Below are positions 42,521 through 52,031 of a stretch of DNA of 52,085 nt, one piece after another. The first letter of the stretch is position 1. Every line of letters begins with the position of its first letter. The notes below the pieces were generated by a model. The model saw only the letters and a list, made by a program, of their open reading frames with translations. It was not told the DNA's origin and did no database searches. The DNA is taken from positions 1-52,085 of the forward strand of contig NZ_QUCM01000024.1 of the NCBI RefSeq assembly GCF_003473545.1, written 5' to 3'. The stretch comes from Clostridium sp. AM22-11AC. Lineage in GTDB: Bacteria > Bacillota > Clostridia > Lachnospirales > Lachnospiraceae. The position numbers and the translations under genes were made by a program.

Positions 42521-43954
42521 ATGAAAAAACGTACCTTATCAAGAAACGTGCTGACACTGGCTCTTGGAATGTCACTGGCGGCAGCAGGTGCTTTTGCAGC
42601 TTTTGCAGATCCGCTGGGCTTAAGCTATATTAATGGTCAGACTGTAACAAGCCGTATGGGCGGCTTTGAATTTAGCGCACCGGCAGAGTATAAAGTAGAC
42701 AGAAGTGGCGCTTCTTCGGCTCTTTCCGGGGAGATCGTAGCGGGTCTTGTGGAAGATAGCGGAAAAATCGATTTTGCGGCGTCCATGGTAGATGAAACCA
42801 ATAAAAGTTATATCATCAATACAGCCATGGTCCTGCCTGCAGATGATGGTTCCGGACAGCCTTTTAGCGTAGAAACCTTAAAAGCGGAGCTGGCAGAGTC
42901 CGGTCTGGATCCGGCAGATACAGAAAGCGGTACAGTAAAGCTGGGAGCTGCAGATTATGAATATCTGAAAGTAAATTACGGAAAAATGATGGCGGATTCC
43001 ATACGCAGGCAGCTGGAGTCAGGAGGGCTCTCTGAAAAGCAGAAAGCACAGGCACAGACCTTTATCAACCAGATGGAAAAGATGCTGGTCAATGATTTTT
43101 ATATCCGGAATACAGGAGACCAAATCTATGTACTCTGCCAGACCTATTCCTCAGATCAGGCGCAGCGGGCTGCTGCATTTCTGGGTCTTTTAAAGCCGTA
43201 TACAGGTGTAGAAGGCTGGTATAAAAATGGGGAGGACTGGCAGTATAAAAAGGCAGATGGTCAGATGGCAGCAGGCTGCTGGGAACAGGATGAAAATGGG
43301 CTTACCTATCATCTGGATGGAAATGGAAATATTGAGCGCAGTGCCTGGGTACAGGAAAATGGTGGCTGGAAATACGTGGATGAAAGCGGTCATATGGTAA
43401 CTTCCGTGACCAGAACCATTAACGGGACCCAGTATACCTTTGATGATAAGGGAAATATGATCGCCGGAAGTGAGAAAGCGGCCCCGGATTATTCCCTTGG
43501 AAAACTGGAAGGAAATACCTATACGAATTACTGGGCAGATATGACACTTTCCTTCCCGGAGGAAGCTACTGTTATGATCGGAAATGGCAGTGCCCAGACC
43601 TATGCCCTGGTTGGAGGCGAACATGTGGATGTAAATGATCCTGAATTAAGTTACCGTATTACAGTGGATTTTACAGAGGCAGACATGGAGCTGGATCGTT
43701 TCATGGATGCAGTAGTTGGTCACGGGGGAACAGATGGCTATAAGGTAGATGCTTCAGGTAAAGTGAGCCTGGGTGGCTATGAATTCCGCTATTGCAGGAC
43801 TTCCTACGATTTTGGTGATGGAACCGCCCATCACTCTGACTGGTATGTACGCCAGATTGATTCCAAACTGGTCCTGATCCATTTTGATTACTATGATGAG
43901 CTGAAAAACCAGGTACAACAGGTTTATGACAGTATTAGACAGCCACAGGCGTAG
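42521..43954 (+). CDS. Secreted protein with cell-wall-binding repeats between two globular domains
   Basis: 477 residues from ATG 42521 (AGGGAG upstream). A signal peptide (MKKRTLSRNVLTLALGMSL, cut near residue 29) leads to a first globular domain (about 30-225). Three or four glycine/tryptophan cell-wall-binding (choline-binding-like) repeats follow at about 226-315 (GWYKNGEDWQYKKADGQMAAG, WVQENGGWKYVDESGHMV). A second globular domain of 160 residues (YWADMTLSFPEEATVMIGNG) comes last. Having the repeats in the middle is less common than at an end. The two globular domains have a similar look and may be related. Surface role unknown. Confidence 0.8.
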   Translation: MKKRTLSRNVLTLALGMSLAAAGAFAAFADPLGLSYINGQTVTSRMGGFEFSAPAEYKVDRSGASSALSGEIVAGLVEDSGKIDFAASMVDETNKSYIINTAMVLPADDGSGQPFSVETLKAELAESGLDPADTESGTVKLGAADYEYLKVNYGKMMADSIRRQLESGGLSEKQKAQAQTFINQMEKMLVNDFYIRNTGDQIYVLCQTYSSDQAQRAAAFLGLLKPYTGVEGWYKNGEDWQYKKADGQMAAGCWEQDENGLTYHLDGNGNIERSAWVQENGGWKYVDESGHMVTSVTRTINGTQYTFDDKGNMIAGSEKAAPDYSLGKLEGNTYTNYWADMTLSFPEEATVMIGNGSAQTYALVGGEHVDVNDPELSYRITVDFTEADMELDRFMDAVVGHGGTDGYKVDASGKVSLGGYEFRYCRTSYDFGDGTAHHSDWYVRQIDSKLVLIHFDYYDELKNQVQQVYDSIRQPQA

Positions 43955-43967
43955 TCAGATAGTTGAT

Positions 43968-44008
43968 AAAAAACGTCAAAGAGTAAAGAAGGCTCTTTGA
44001 CGTTTTTT
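43968..44008. terminator. Bidirectional terminator between convergent genes
   Basis: AAAAAACGTCAAAGAG / CTCTTTGACGTTTTTT, a perfect 16-pair stem with A6 and T6 ends. It serves both the secreted-protein gene and the transporter gene on the minus strand. Confidence 0.92.
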
Positions 44009-44059
44009 CGAAATTACTAACGTATAGTGAATATTAAAAGTTTTTTGATATATTTGCCG

Positions 44060-45472
44060 TTACATGGGGCCTAAGTGAATCATTTGAGCGATAAATACCA
44101 GGGCACTTCCTACTGCCAACCAGAGAAGCATGATTTTCCACATAAAGCGCATCCAACGATCGTAAGGAATATTTGCAACACTTAAGTTCCCCATTAATGC
44201 GGTAGACATAGGAAGAATGTAATTGCAGAATCCATCGCCAAAGTTAAATGCCAGAATAGCAGTTTGACGAGTAATTCCGACCATATCTGCAACGGGAGTA
44301 AAAATTGGCATAACTACAGCAGCTTGTCCGGAACCAGAAGTTACCAATATATTGATGATAAAATTAACCCAGTACATACACATGCCACGTAGTGCAGGAG
44401 GAAATGCATTAAGTACAATGGTACATCCGTAAACCAGAGTATCCAGAATATTAGCTGAAGATAAAACACCAGATGTAGCTCTTGCAAGACCAAGGATTAA
44501 AGCAGATACAGTGAGTTTTTGACATCCTGTTGCAAAATGTTTAGCAATAGTACTTGGACCAAACCCAGCAAAAGCACCTGAAATTACACCAAGCCAGATA
44601 AAGACAACAGATATTTCAGGAAGATCCCATCCTCGTGTTACACAACCCCATACCAGAACAACAAGGGAACCAATTAAAGTTAAAAGAACCAGAAGCTTAC
44701 GTGGAGTCAGAGAAGAGTCGTGAGAGGCATCAACATCTTCATCATTTCTCAGTTTATCCAATTCGTACATAGGGCTTGAAGCAGGATTGGATTTGACTTT
44801 ACGTGCGTAACGGATCAGGGCAATACTGGTAAAAATCCAGAAAACGAAGAAGCAGAAGAAACGGTATTGAATACCGGAGTAAAGTGGAAGTTCTGCAATT
44901 TTCTGGGCAACAATGGTAGTTGAGGTATTTAAAGTACCTGTGGAAAAACCAATGGCACCACCTAAAAGTGGCAGTGCAGCACCAGTAATGGAGTCAAATC
45001 CCATAGCTCTTGTCATCATAATGATAACAGGAGTAAATCCAATAAATACAGTTACAGACTGTGTAGTAGCAATGGCAGCGAAAACCAGGAGCAGAAGCGG
45101 GATGAAAATAGCTTCCTTATTGCCAAATTTTGCAACTACTTTTGCGATTAGTACCTGAAGTGCACCGGTTTCAACCAGAACATTAAAAGCACCACCAGAC
45201 ATGATGACCATAAAAATCAGTTTGGCACTGCTGGAAAAACCGTCTATAATATAATTAGGAATTAAAAGTGGATTTACAGGGGTTTTAGCAATAAATGAAA
45301 ACTGATCAGGAACAACTACTTTAATTCCCTGAGCATTTTCAACACGGGCAAATTCTCCCGCCGGTAGAATCCATGTGAGTATTGAGGCAATGAATACGAT
45401 ACCAATGATGATGACAAAGGTATGAGGCACTTTGAACTTTTTCTTAGGTACGTTTTGTTTTTCTGATAGCAT
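44060..45472 (-). CDS. YfcC-family transporter (ArcD/C4-dicarboxylate/peptide-type)
   Basis: 470 residues from ATG 45472, with AAGGGGG 8 nt upstream on the minus strand; the frame opens at 45568 without a better site. About 11-12 transmembrane segments and the family's GEFARVEN.. and SGSGQAAVVMPIFTPVADMVGITRQT motifs. The YfcC/basic amino acid antiporter group moves amino acids, short peptides or dicarboxylates. Divergent from a LysR regulator, and next to two M20 peptidases, which points to uptake of a peptide or N-acyl amino acid. Confidence 0.88.
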   Translation of the reverse strand: MLSEKQNVPKKKFKVPHTFVIIIGIVFIASILTWILPAGEFARVENAQGIKVVVPDQFSFIAKTPVNPLLIPNYIIDGFSSSAKLIFMVIMSGGAFNVLVETGALQVLIAKVVAKFGNKEAIFIPLLLLVFAAIATTQSVTVFIGFTPVIIMMTRAMGFDSITGAALPLLGGAIGFSTGTLNTSTTIVAQKIAELPLYSGIQYRFFCFFVFWIFTSIALIRYARKVKSNPASSPMYELDKLRNDEDVDASHDSSLTPRKLLVLLTLIGSLVVLVWGCVTRGWDLPEISVVFIWLGVISGAFAGFGPSTIAKHFATGCQKLTVSALILGLARATSGVLSSANILDTLVYGCTIVLNAFPPALRGMCMYWVNFIINILVTSGSGQAAVVMPIFTPVADMVGITRQTAILAFNFGDGFCNYILPMSTALMGNLSVANIPYDRWMRFMWKIMLLWLAVGSALVFIAQMIHLGPM

Positions 45473-45557
45473 AAAAATTCCCCCTTTAGTAAAAATTAAG
45501 AAAATGAGAACAGAAATGAAAAGAAACAGCTTCCTGTTGCAGGAAAATGTTGAGTGA

Positions 45558-45586
45558 AGTATAATCAATAAACAAAGAATTGTAAA
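45558..45586 (-). promoter_or_regulatory. Promoter of the YfcC transporter
   Basis: On the minus strand TTTACA (45586-45581), 17 bp, TATACT (45563-45558). Confidence 0.75.
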
Positions 45587-45617
45587 GATAAAATCTGTTT
45601 ATAACAGAATGCTTCCC

Positions 45618-45632
45618 ATAATGTTTGATTAT
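45618..45632. promoter_or_regulatory. LysR-type binding site (T-N11-A)
   Basis: ATAAT-GTTTG-ATTAT, a 5-5-5 dyad of the T-N11-A type. Its centre is about 74 bp upstream of the predicted transporter start, the usual place for a LysR activator, and it lies before the regulator's own start codon. Confidence 0.6.
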
Positions 45633-45677
45633 ACTGAGAAAATTTTGCATATTTGGCAGAGAGGAGGAAAATGGTCT

Positions 45678-46589
45678 TTGAATTTAAAAGAACAAATTTA
45701 TATGCTTTCTTTGGAACGTCATAGTAATATTACAAGAGCGGCAAAAGAACTGGGAATTAGTCAACCGGCATTAACTACATTCTTAAATCATTTGGAAAAG
45801 GATTTGGATGTAAAGTTATTTGACCGCTCTGCAGTTCCTATGAAATTAACTCCTGCTGGGGAGCTTTATATTAATAAGGCTAAAAAGATGCTCTGCATAA
45901 AAGAAGAATTTGATAGAGAACTTCAGGTGTTGAAAAAACGGGATTTATCATGTATTAGAGTAGGAATCCAGCAGATCAGAGCTCCTCATGTTGTGCCGCC
46001 ATTGACTATGGCAGTTAAACAGGAATTTCCTAAATTGGATGTTGTTTTTAACGAAAATCATGGTGAAAATTTGTTTAATATGCTGGAAAGGGGAGAAATT
46101 GATCTTTTACTTCATAATCATATGAGGCAGATACCGGGAATAAGTGCGGAATTTTTGATGAAGGACCGGTTGCTGTTTATCACTCCAAAGAATCATTTGC
46201 TAAACGCATATGGAATTAAATCTGCCAAGCCATATCCTTGGATCGATTTATCTTGGTTTAAAAATGAAAATTTTATGTTGCTGCCGGAAGCATATACATT
46301 GAGGGAACATGCAGAACAACTTTTTGCCTCTTTAGGATGGAGACCAGAAACAATAGAGATATATACCAGAACAGAGACTATTTTACGCCTGGTCACTGCA
46401 GGCGCAGGGGTTGGCTTTATTTTTGAAAGCTATCTATCATATTTTAACGAAGAACGCAAACCTGCTTGTTTTCTTATAGGAAATCCTCCGATTACGGTGG
46501 ATTATATGGCTTTTTATCCGGAAAAAATGAAACAATATCCGGTTTTCACCCGTTTTTTGGACATGATCCGCTTTGTATTATCAAAGTAA
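45678..46589 (+). CDS. LysR-family transcriptional regulator
   Basis: 303 residues from TTG 45678, chosen because GAGGAGG (45661-45667) lies 10 nt upstream and the result, NLKEQIYMLSLERHSNITRA, fits the normal LysR start; the open frame extends to 45609. The helix-turn-helix is ITRAAKELGISQPALTTFLNHLE. The effector domain (PHVVPPLTMAVKQEFPKLDV) follows. Divergent from the transporter, with a T-N11-A box between, so it probably activates the transporter and perhaps the downstream peptidases. Confidence 0.88.
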   Translation: MNLKEQIYMLSLERHSNITRAAKELGISQPALTTFLNHLEKDLDVKLFDRSAVPMKLTPAGELYINKAKKMLCIKEEFDRELQVLKKRDLSCIRVGIQQIRAPHVVPPLTMAVKQEFPKLDVVFNENHGENLFNMLERGEIDLLLHNHMRQIPGISAEFLMKDRLLFITPKNHLLNAYGIKSAKPYPWIDLSWFKNENFMLLPEAYTLREHAEQLFASLGWRPETIEIYTRTETILRLVTAGAGVGFIFESYLSYFNEERKPACFLIGNPPITVDYMAFYPEKMKQYPVFTRFLDMIRFVLSK

Positions 46590-46701
46590 TGTTGGTATAG
46601 ATGGTGAGTGGCAATAATTGAAGATAAAAAAGATTGACAAAAAAGAAAATATGTGAGAAGCTTTAGATAAATGAGACAGTGAAATGAATAGAATGTGAAA
46701 A

Positions 46702-46728
46702 GGAGAATTGCATAATATTCTCTTTTTT
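46702..46728 (+). terminator. Terminator after lysR (first)
   Basis: GAGAAT / ATTCTC stem followed by T6. Confidence 0.7.
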
Positions 46729-46735
46729 GTAGTGC

Positions 46736-46767
46736 AGCCAGTCCTGAATAAGGTCTGGCTTTTTTTG
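46736..46767 (+). terminator. Terminator after lysR (second, tandem)
   Basis: AGCCAG.CCT / AGG.CTGGCT stem with T7 following, eight bases after the first terminator. Confidence 0.8.
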
Positions 46768-46819
46768 AATGGATTACATGGTTTTGAGAAGACATGTTAT
46801 TAAAAAAGGAGGATTTATA

Positions 46820-48178
46820 ATGGAACATAAGTCTTTTTCAGATCGCTTAAGGGAGTATTTAAAAGAAAATGAAAGTAAACTTATAGAAGGATTATCAGAG
46901 ATTGTAGCTCAGCCTAGTGTAAGCAGTACTGGTGAAGGAGTATCTAAATGCTGTGAACTAATAGTGAAAAAGATGAAAGCAATTGGTATGGATGTACAGA
47001 CTTATCCAATCGAGCCACATTCAGTGATTATTGGAAAAATTGGAGCAGATCCTTCAAAAAAGACAGTTTTGATATATGCTCATTATGATGTACAACCTCA
47101 GGGTGACCTTACTCAGTGGAGAACACCGCCATTTGAGCCAACAATTATAGAAGGGGTAATGTACGGACGTGGAACAGCAGACAATAAGGGACCATTAATG
47201 GCTCATTTAAATGCAATTGAATTTTGGTTGAAAGAATATGGGGAATTGCCTGTTAATATAAAAACCATTTTTGAGGGTTCAGAAGAAAGTAATAGTGAAG
47301 GATTGCCAGAATTTCTTCGCTCACATAAAGAATTATTAAAAGCTGATATGGTATATTTTAGCGATGGATCTAAAAACCATAATGACCAGCCGATTATTGC
47401 TCTTGGTGTAAAGGGAATGCTATATGTAGAATTAGTGTTGACAACTATGACCAGAAATGTGCATTCCCAATATGCACCTGTTTTGCCGAGTGCAGCATGG
47501 CAAATGGTTCAGCTATTAAATAAATTAAAGACAGAGGATGGTACTGTCCATATCCCAGGCTTTTATGATGATGTTGTACAGCCGACAGAAATTGAAAAAG
47601 CTATATACGATAAACTGCCGGACGTGAGAGAAAATCTATTTAGAAGTTATGGAGCCTATCCGATCTATCCGGCAGATAAGGGTTACTATATACAATTAAA
47701 TGGAACCCCAAGCTTTAATATATCAGGAATCAGTTCTGGATATACAGGAAACGGAACAGCAACTGTTCTTACATCAAAGGCAATTGCAAAAATTGATATG
47801 CGTCTTGTAGCTGCCCAGGACGGCAATAAAATATTGGATAATCTGAAACGATATATTAAAAAATTAGGATATGATAATGTAGAAGTCATTTGTCATGGAA
47901 TTACAGAGCCTGCCAAAACACCGGTTGATACTCCGTATCTGCTTCCGGTGGAGAAAGCGACCCAGAATGTATTTGGTCCGTACATGGTATATCCTAATCG
48001 GCCATCAACGGCACCGGATTATTTGTGGACCAATATTCTGGGGCTTCCTACGATCCAGGTGCGTTGGTGTGATGCTACTTCTGATAATCACGCACCAAAT
48101 GAACATTTAACTTTATCCAATTATATCAAAGGGACTGAGTTTACAGCTACAGTTTTAAAAGAAATCAGTGAAATGTAA
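46820..48178 (+). CDS. M20-family dipeptidase, first of a tandem pair
   Basis: 452 residues from ATG 46820 (AAAGGAGG 7 nt upstream). Metal ligands: His88 and Asp90 region (IYAHYDVQPQGD), Asp121 (GRGTADNKGPLMAHL), catalytic Glu pair E155/E156 (FEGSEESN), and the C-terminal HAPNEHL. It belongs to the CNDP/carnosinase-like M20 group acting on dipeptides or N-acyl amino acids, with two zinc ions. It is cytoplasmic. The second peptidase begins 11 nt after its stop. Confidence 0.9.
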   Translation: MEHKSFSDRLREYLKENESKLIEGLSEIVAQPSVSSTGEGVSKCCELIVKKMKAIGMDVQTYPIEPHSVIIGKIGADPSKKTVLIYAHYDVQPQGDLTQWRTPPFEPTIIEGVMYGRGTADNKGPLMAHLNAIEFWLKEYGELPVNIKTIFEGSEESNSEGLPEFLRSHKELLKADMVYFSDGSKNHNDQPIIALGVKGMLYVELVLTTMTRNVHSQYAPVLPSAAWQMVQLLNKLKTEDGTVHIPGFYDDVVQPTEIEKAIYDKLPDVRENLFRSYGAYPIYPADKGYYIQLNGTPSFNISGISSGYTGNGTATVLTSKAIAKIDMRLVAAQDGNKILDNLKRYIKKLGYDNVEVICHGITEPAKTPVDTPYLLPVEKATQNVFGPYMVYPNRPSTAPDYLWTNILGLPTIQVRWCDATSDNHAPNEHLTLSNYIKGTEFTATVLKEISEM

Positions 48179-48189
48179 AAGAGGTGGAC

Positions 48190-49539
48190 ATGAAAAACAA
48201 AAAACTTTTATCAGATATTAAGGAATATCTAAAATATTATGAGAATCAGGTTTTGGAAGACTGGTATGAACTGATCCGTCATATAAGTGTTAGTGAAACA
48301 GGGGAAGGAATTGAAACTTGCTGTGACTGGATCCAGAAAAAAATGGAAGAAATTGGAATTCAAGTGATAAAATATTCTGTAAAACCCGCTCCGGTCCTGG
48401 TAGGGAGGTTTGGCAATGATCCGGAAAAAAAGACAGTTCTGATCTATGCCCATTACGATGTGAAACCGGCTGGAGAACGAAAATTGTGGCATTCAGATCC
48501 GTTTGTTCCTACAGTACGTGATGGAAAAGTTTATGCAAGAGGAAGTGCTGATAATAAATCACCTTTAATGGCGCATTTAAAAGCTTTGGAATACTTTGTC
48601 AGAAAAAAAATGGAAGTTCCCGTAAATGTTATTTTTGTATTTGAAGGGGATGAGGAATGCGGCAGTAGAGGATTGGAAGAATTTCTGGCAGAGCACAGGA
48701 CGGAATTGGCAGCAGATCTGGTGTTTTTCAGCGATGGTCCAAAGGATCCTAGTGGGTTGCCTATCATTGCGCTGGGAGCAAAGGGAGATTTGTCTGTTCA
48801 TATTACAGTTGAAACGATGAATAGGAATGTTCATGCCCGTTATGCACCGGTACTGCCTTCCGCTGCGTGGCAGCTGGTGGAGATATTGGGAAAGTGCAAG
48901 TCAAAAGATAAGATTCTGATACCTGGTTTTGAGGAAGGAATATTACCTTTTACAGAAAAAGAAATTGAGATCATGGATAAACTGCCGAAGTCAGAGGACA
49001 GTTTGAATACAATTTATGAGGCAAAGTCATCTAATTATGGCAAGGACTTTTATCCAAGGCTTTTAGGACAGCCTACATTTAATATTTGCTGGATCAAAAC
49101 AGGAGCTAATGGAGTAGTTCCTGCAAAAGCGGAAGCATTGATCGATTGCCGTTTAGTACCAGATCAGGATCCTGAGAAGGTATTTCAATGTATTAAGAGG
49201 CACGTTGAGATGATGGGATATGATAATGTAAAAATTGAAAATGATGGTTATATCCCTTCTTCAAAAACAGATGTGAACACGCCGTATCTGCCGGCTGTTG
49301 AAGAGATTTGTCGTGATATTTATGGTGAATATGTAATTTACCCATGCAGACCATCATCAGCCCCTGATTATTTGTGGACTAATATTTTAAAGCTACCGGC
49401 TATTCAGGTGCGATGGAGTGATGCTGATTCAGATAATCATGCGCCAAATGAACATTTATCCATTAAAGAGTATATGGATGGAATTGCGCTGACAGTGTGT
49501 GCATTGCAGGCAGTTTCTGAAATTAATGAAAAGGACTAA
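48190..49539 (+). CDS. M20-family dipeptidase, second of a tandem pair
   Basis: 449 residues from ATG 48190 (AAGAGG 5 nt upstream; the in-frame GTG at 48184 was not used). It is clearly homologous to the gene before: both share TGEGxxxCC, KTVLIYAHYDV, MNRNVHARYAPVLPSAAWQ (versus MTRNVHSQYAPVLPSAAWQ), RPSSAPDYLWTNIL and SDNHAPNEHL. Metal ligands are kept. This suggests an old duplication, with different substrate ranges. No terminator is seen between the two. Confidence 0.9.
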   Translation: MKNKKLLSDIKEYLKYYENQVLEDWYELIRHISVSETGEGIETCCDWIQKKMEEIGIQVIKYSVKPAPVLVGRFGNDPEKKTVLIYAHYDVKPAGERKLWHSDPFVPTVRDGKVYARGSADNKSPLMAHLKALEYFVRKKMEVPVNVIFVFEGDEECGSRGLEEFLAEHRTELAADLVFFSDGPKDPSGLPIIALGAKGDLSVHITVETMNRNVHARYAPVLPSAAWQLVEILGKCKSKDKILIPGFEEGILPFTEKEIEIMDKLPKSEDSLNTIYEAKSSNYGKDFYPRLLGQPTFNICWIKTGANGVVPAKAEALIDCRLVPDQDPEKVFQCIKRHVEMMGYDNVKIENDGYIPSSKTDVNTPYLPAVEEICRDIYGEYVIYPCRPSSAPDYLWTNILKLPAIQVRWSDADSDNHAPNEHLSIKEYMDGIALTVCALQAVSEINEKD

Positions 49540-49560
49540 AGAAAATCTGAAAAACACCTC

Positions 49561-49589
49561 TTGACATCACCACGTCACAGTGATATACT
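49561..49589 (+). promoter_or_regulatory. Promoter of the trp T-box transcript
   Basis: TTGACA (49561-49566), 17 bp, TATACT (49584-49589). Confidence 0.85.
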
Positions 49590-49591
49590 CC

Positions 49592-49867
49592 AGACAACTT
49601 CATTAGAAAACCGTTGAAACGGAGATAACGGCAGTTATGGCCTCACAGAGAGTCGGCGTTGGTGGAAGTCCGATAGAACCCAGATTGTCAAATGGACCGT
49701 TGAGGGCGCAGTCAAAGAAGGTGACTTCGAGTATTCTGCGACGTGGGGCTGACGTTAATAGCCGGTAGTATGATTGTACTACGCAGAGCGCACAGCTTAT
49801 GTGAAACAGAGGTGGCACCGCGGTTTATTCCGTCCCTGATGATATTTATATCGTCAGGGACTTTTTT
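49592..49867 (+). promoter_or_regulatory. Tryptophan T-box riboswitch
   Basis: The T-box sequence AGAGGTGGCACCGCGG is at 49808-49823. Stem I is closed by AACGG/CCGTT (5' arm 49626-49630), and the likely specifier TGG (Trp, 49693-49695) follows AAA just before the 3' arm. The apical GGTGGAAGTCC is present. The terminator GTCCCTGA / TCAGGGAC with T6 (49832-49867) competes with the antiterminator. Uncharged tRNA-Trp should allow transcription of trpBA. Confidence 0.95.
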
Positions 49868-50018
49868 GCGTGAGCAGCCGGTCAAAGTCCGTGTTTGCAC
49901 GAAACATTGACAACTGCCCCGTCAGATGAAGGAAAAGAAGGAAAAAACACAGGTAAATGTACAACAGACACAGATAAGTGTACAAATGGTACATGAAAGG
50001 CAAGAGGAGGAAAAAAAT

Positions 50019-51209
50019 ATGTCAAATGCAAAAGGACGTTTCGGAATCCATGGTGGCCAGTATATTCCGGAAACACTGATGAACGCAGTGATCGAACTGG
50101 AAGAGGCTTACAATCATTACAAAGATGATCCTCAGTTTCAGGCGGAGCTGACTGAATTGTTAAATGAGTATGCAGGTCGTCCAAGCCGTCTGTATTATGC
50201 AGAAAAGATGACCAAAGACCTGGGCGGAGCCAAGATCTACTTAAAGAGAGAGGACTTAAACCATACTGGCGCTCACAAGATCAACAATGTTTTAGGACAG
50301 GCGCTGTTAGCCAAGAAAATGGGCAAGACCCGCCTCATCGCTGAGACCGGCGCAGGACAGCACGGTGTTGCAACCGCTACAGCAGCAGCTCTTATGGGAA
50401 TGGAATGTGTGGTTTATATGGGTAAGGAAGACACCGAGCGTCAGGCTTTAAACGTATACCGTATGAGACTGCTAGGAGCAACCGTTATCCCTGTAACTAC
50501 AGGTACCGGAACCTTAAAGGATGCCTGCTCTGCATGCTTCAGAGAGTGGACCAACCGCATCAGCGATACCCATTACTGCCTTGGTTCTGTTATGGGACCA
50601 CATCCGTTCCCGACTATCGTAAGAGACTTCCAGGCAGTTATCTCCAAGGAGATCAAGGAACAGCTGATGGAAAAAGAAGGAAAGCTTCCGGATGCAGTGC
50701 TTGCCTGCGTAGGCGGCGGTTCCAATGCTATTGGCGCATTTTATAACTTTATCAACGATCCGTCTGTTAAGCTGATCGGTTGCGAGGCAGCAGGACGGGG
50801 CGCGGATACACCGGAAACAGCAGCGACCATTGCTACCGGCCGTCTGGGAATTTTCCATGGCATGAAATCTTATTTCTGCCAGGATGAATACGGACAGATT
50901 GCTCCTGTATATTCTATTTCCGCAGGACTTGATTATCCGGGCATCGGACCGGAACATGCTATGTTACATGATACCGGCCGTGCAACCTATGTACCTGTAA
51001 CCGATGATGAAGCAGTAGATGCTTTTGAATACCTGTCAAGAACCGAAGGCATCATTCCTGCCATTGAGTCTGCCCATGCAGTTGCCTATGCAAAGAAGCT
51101 GGCGCCGACTATGGGAAAAGACCAGATCATCGTTATCAACATTTCCGGAAGAGGAGACAAAGACTGCGCAGCGATCGCACGCTACAGAGGGGAGAATATT
51201 TATGACTAA
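50019..51209 (+). CDS. trpB: Tryptophan synthase beta chain
   Basis: 396 residues from ATG 50019 (GAGGAGG 8 nt upstream). An in-frame ATG at 49926 would add 31 charged residues but lacks a good site. It makes tryptophan from indole and serine. PLP lysine K87 (HTGAHKINN), catalytic Glu in ETGAGQHG, and phosphate loop GGGSNA at about 231-236 are present; this is the standard TrpB1 type. trpA overlaps its end by 8 bp. The T-box controls the pair. Confidence 0.96.
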   Translation: MSNAKGRFGIHGGQYIPETLMNAVIELEEAYNHYKDDPQFQAELTELLNEYAGRPSRLYYAEKMTKDLGGAKIYLKREDLNHTGAHKINNVLGQALLAKKMGKTRLIAETGAGQHGVATATAAALMGMECVVYMGKEDTERQALNVYRMRLLGATVIPVTTGTGTLKDACSACFREWTNRISDTHYCLGSVMGPHPFPTIVRDFQAVISKEIKEQLMEKEGKLPDAVLACVGGGSNAIGAFYNFINDPSVKLIGCEAAGRGADTPETAATIATGRLGIFHGMKSYFCQDEYGQIAPVYSISAGLDYPGIGPEHAMLHDTGRATYVPVTDDEAVDAFEYLSRTEGIIPAIESAHAVAYAKKLAPTMGKDQIIVINISGRGDKDCAAIARYRGENIYD

Positions 51210-51978
51210 GATAAGAGATGCATTTAAAGATGGCAAGGCATTTATTCCGTTTTTAACCTGTGGAGACCCGGATCTGGAGACTACTGAAAAACTGGTATGC
51301 GCTATGGCAGAGGCAGGTGCAGACCTGATCGAACTGGGGATCCCGTTTTCTGATCCGACAGCAGAAGGACCTGTGATCCAGGAAGCAAATGTAAGAGCAC
51401 TGTCTGCAGGAACTACCACAGATAAGATCTTTGATATGGTTGTCCGTATCAGAAAGACAGTAAAGATCTCGCTTGTGTTTATGACCTATGCAAATGTAGT
51501 ATTTTCCTATGGCTCTGAGCGTTTTATCTCCAAGGCTGCAGAGATCGGCATCAACGGTCTGATCCTTCCGGATGTGCCATATGAGGAAAAAGAAGAATTT
51601 GAACCGATCTGCAAGAAATATGGTCTGGACCTGATCTCCATGATCGCACCAACTTCTGACCACAGAATTGCAATGGTAGCAAAAGAAGCGACAGGATTTA
51701 TCTATGTAGTATCTTCCTTAGGTGTTACCGGTGTAAGAAGCGAGATCAAGACAGATATCGGTGCTTTAGTAGAGCAGATCCGTGCGGTCACCGATGTTCC
51801 GTGCGCAGTAGGTTTTGGTATCTCTGAGCCGGAGCAGGCAAAGAAGATGGCTGGGCTGTCAGACGGAGCCATTGTAGGAAGTGCCGTTGTAAAACGGATC
51901 GCAAAATATGGAAAAGACTGCGTTCCTTATGTAGCGGAATATGTAAAGGAAATGAAACAGGCTGTAAGGGAAGCATAA
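51202..51978 (+). CDS. trpA: Tryptophan synthase alpha chain
   Basis: 258 residues from ATG 51202 with GAGGGGAG upstream; the overlapping longer frame back to 51019 is in trpB coding sequence. Catalytic Glu44 (ELGIPFSDP) and Asp51 are present, and the indole-glycerol-phosphate loops [12 protein letters not shown] and [10 protein letters not shown] follow. It splits indole-3-glycerol phosphate and passes indole to TrpB. Only trpBA occur here; trpEGDCF are not in the window. Confidence 0.95.
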   Translation: MTKIRDAFKDGKAFIPFLTCGDPDLETTEKLVCAMAEAGADLIELGIPFSDPTAEGPVIQEANVRALSAGTTTDKIFDMVVRIRKTVKISLVFMTYANVVFSYGSERFISKAAEIGINGLILPDVPYEEKEEFEPICKKYGLDLISMIAPTSDHRIAMVAKEATGFIYVVSSLGVTGVRSEIKTDIGALVEQIRAVTDVPCAVGFGISEPEQAKKMAGLSDGAIVGSAVVKRIAKYGKDCVPYVAEYVKEMKQAVREA

Positions 51979-51986
51979 GGCGCCCC

Positions 51987-52031
51987 AAAGGCTGCTGCAG
52001 AGGGAGAAATCCTTTTGCAGCAGCCTTTTTT
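51987..52031 (+). terminator. Terminator of trpBA
   Basis: AAAGGCTGCTGCA / TGCAGCAGCCTTT perfect stem with T6. The T-run is also the start of the repeat that follows. Confidence 0.9.

Noticed and set aside
49926..50018. In-frame ATG at 49926 as the trpB start
   Set aside because: The 31 extra residues are low-complexity and charged, the site is poor, and the ATG at 50019 has GAGGAGG and fits normal TrpB length.
51019..51201. Upstream extension of trpA from 51019
   Set aside because: It lies wholly inside trpB in another frame; the ATG at 51202 matches the TrpA family start.
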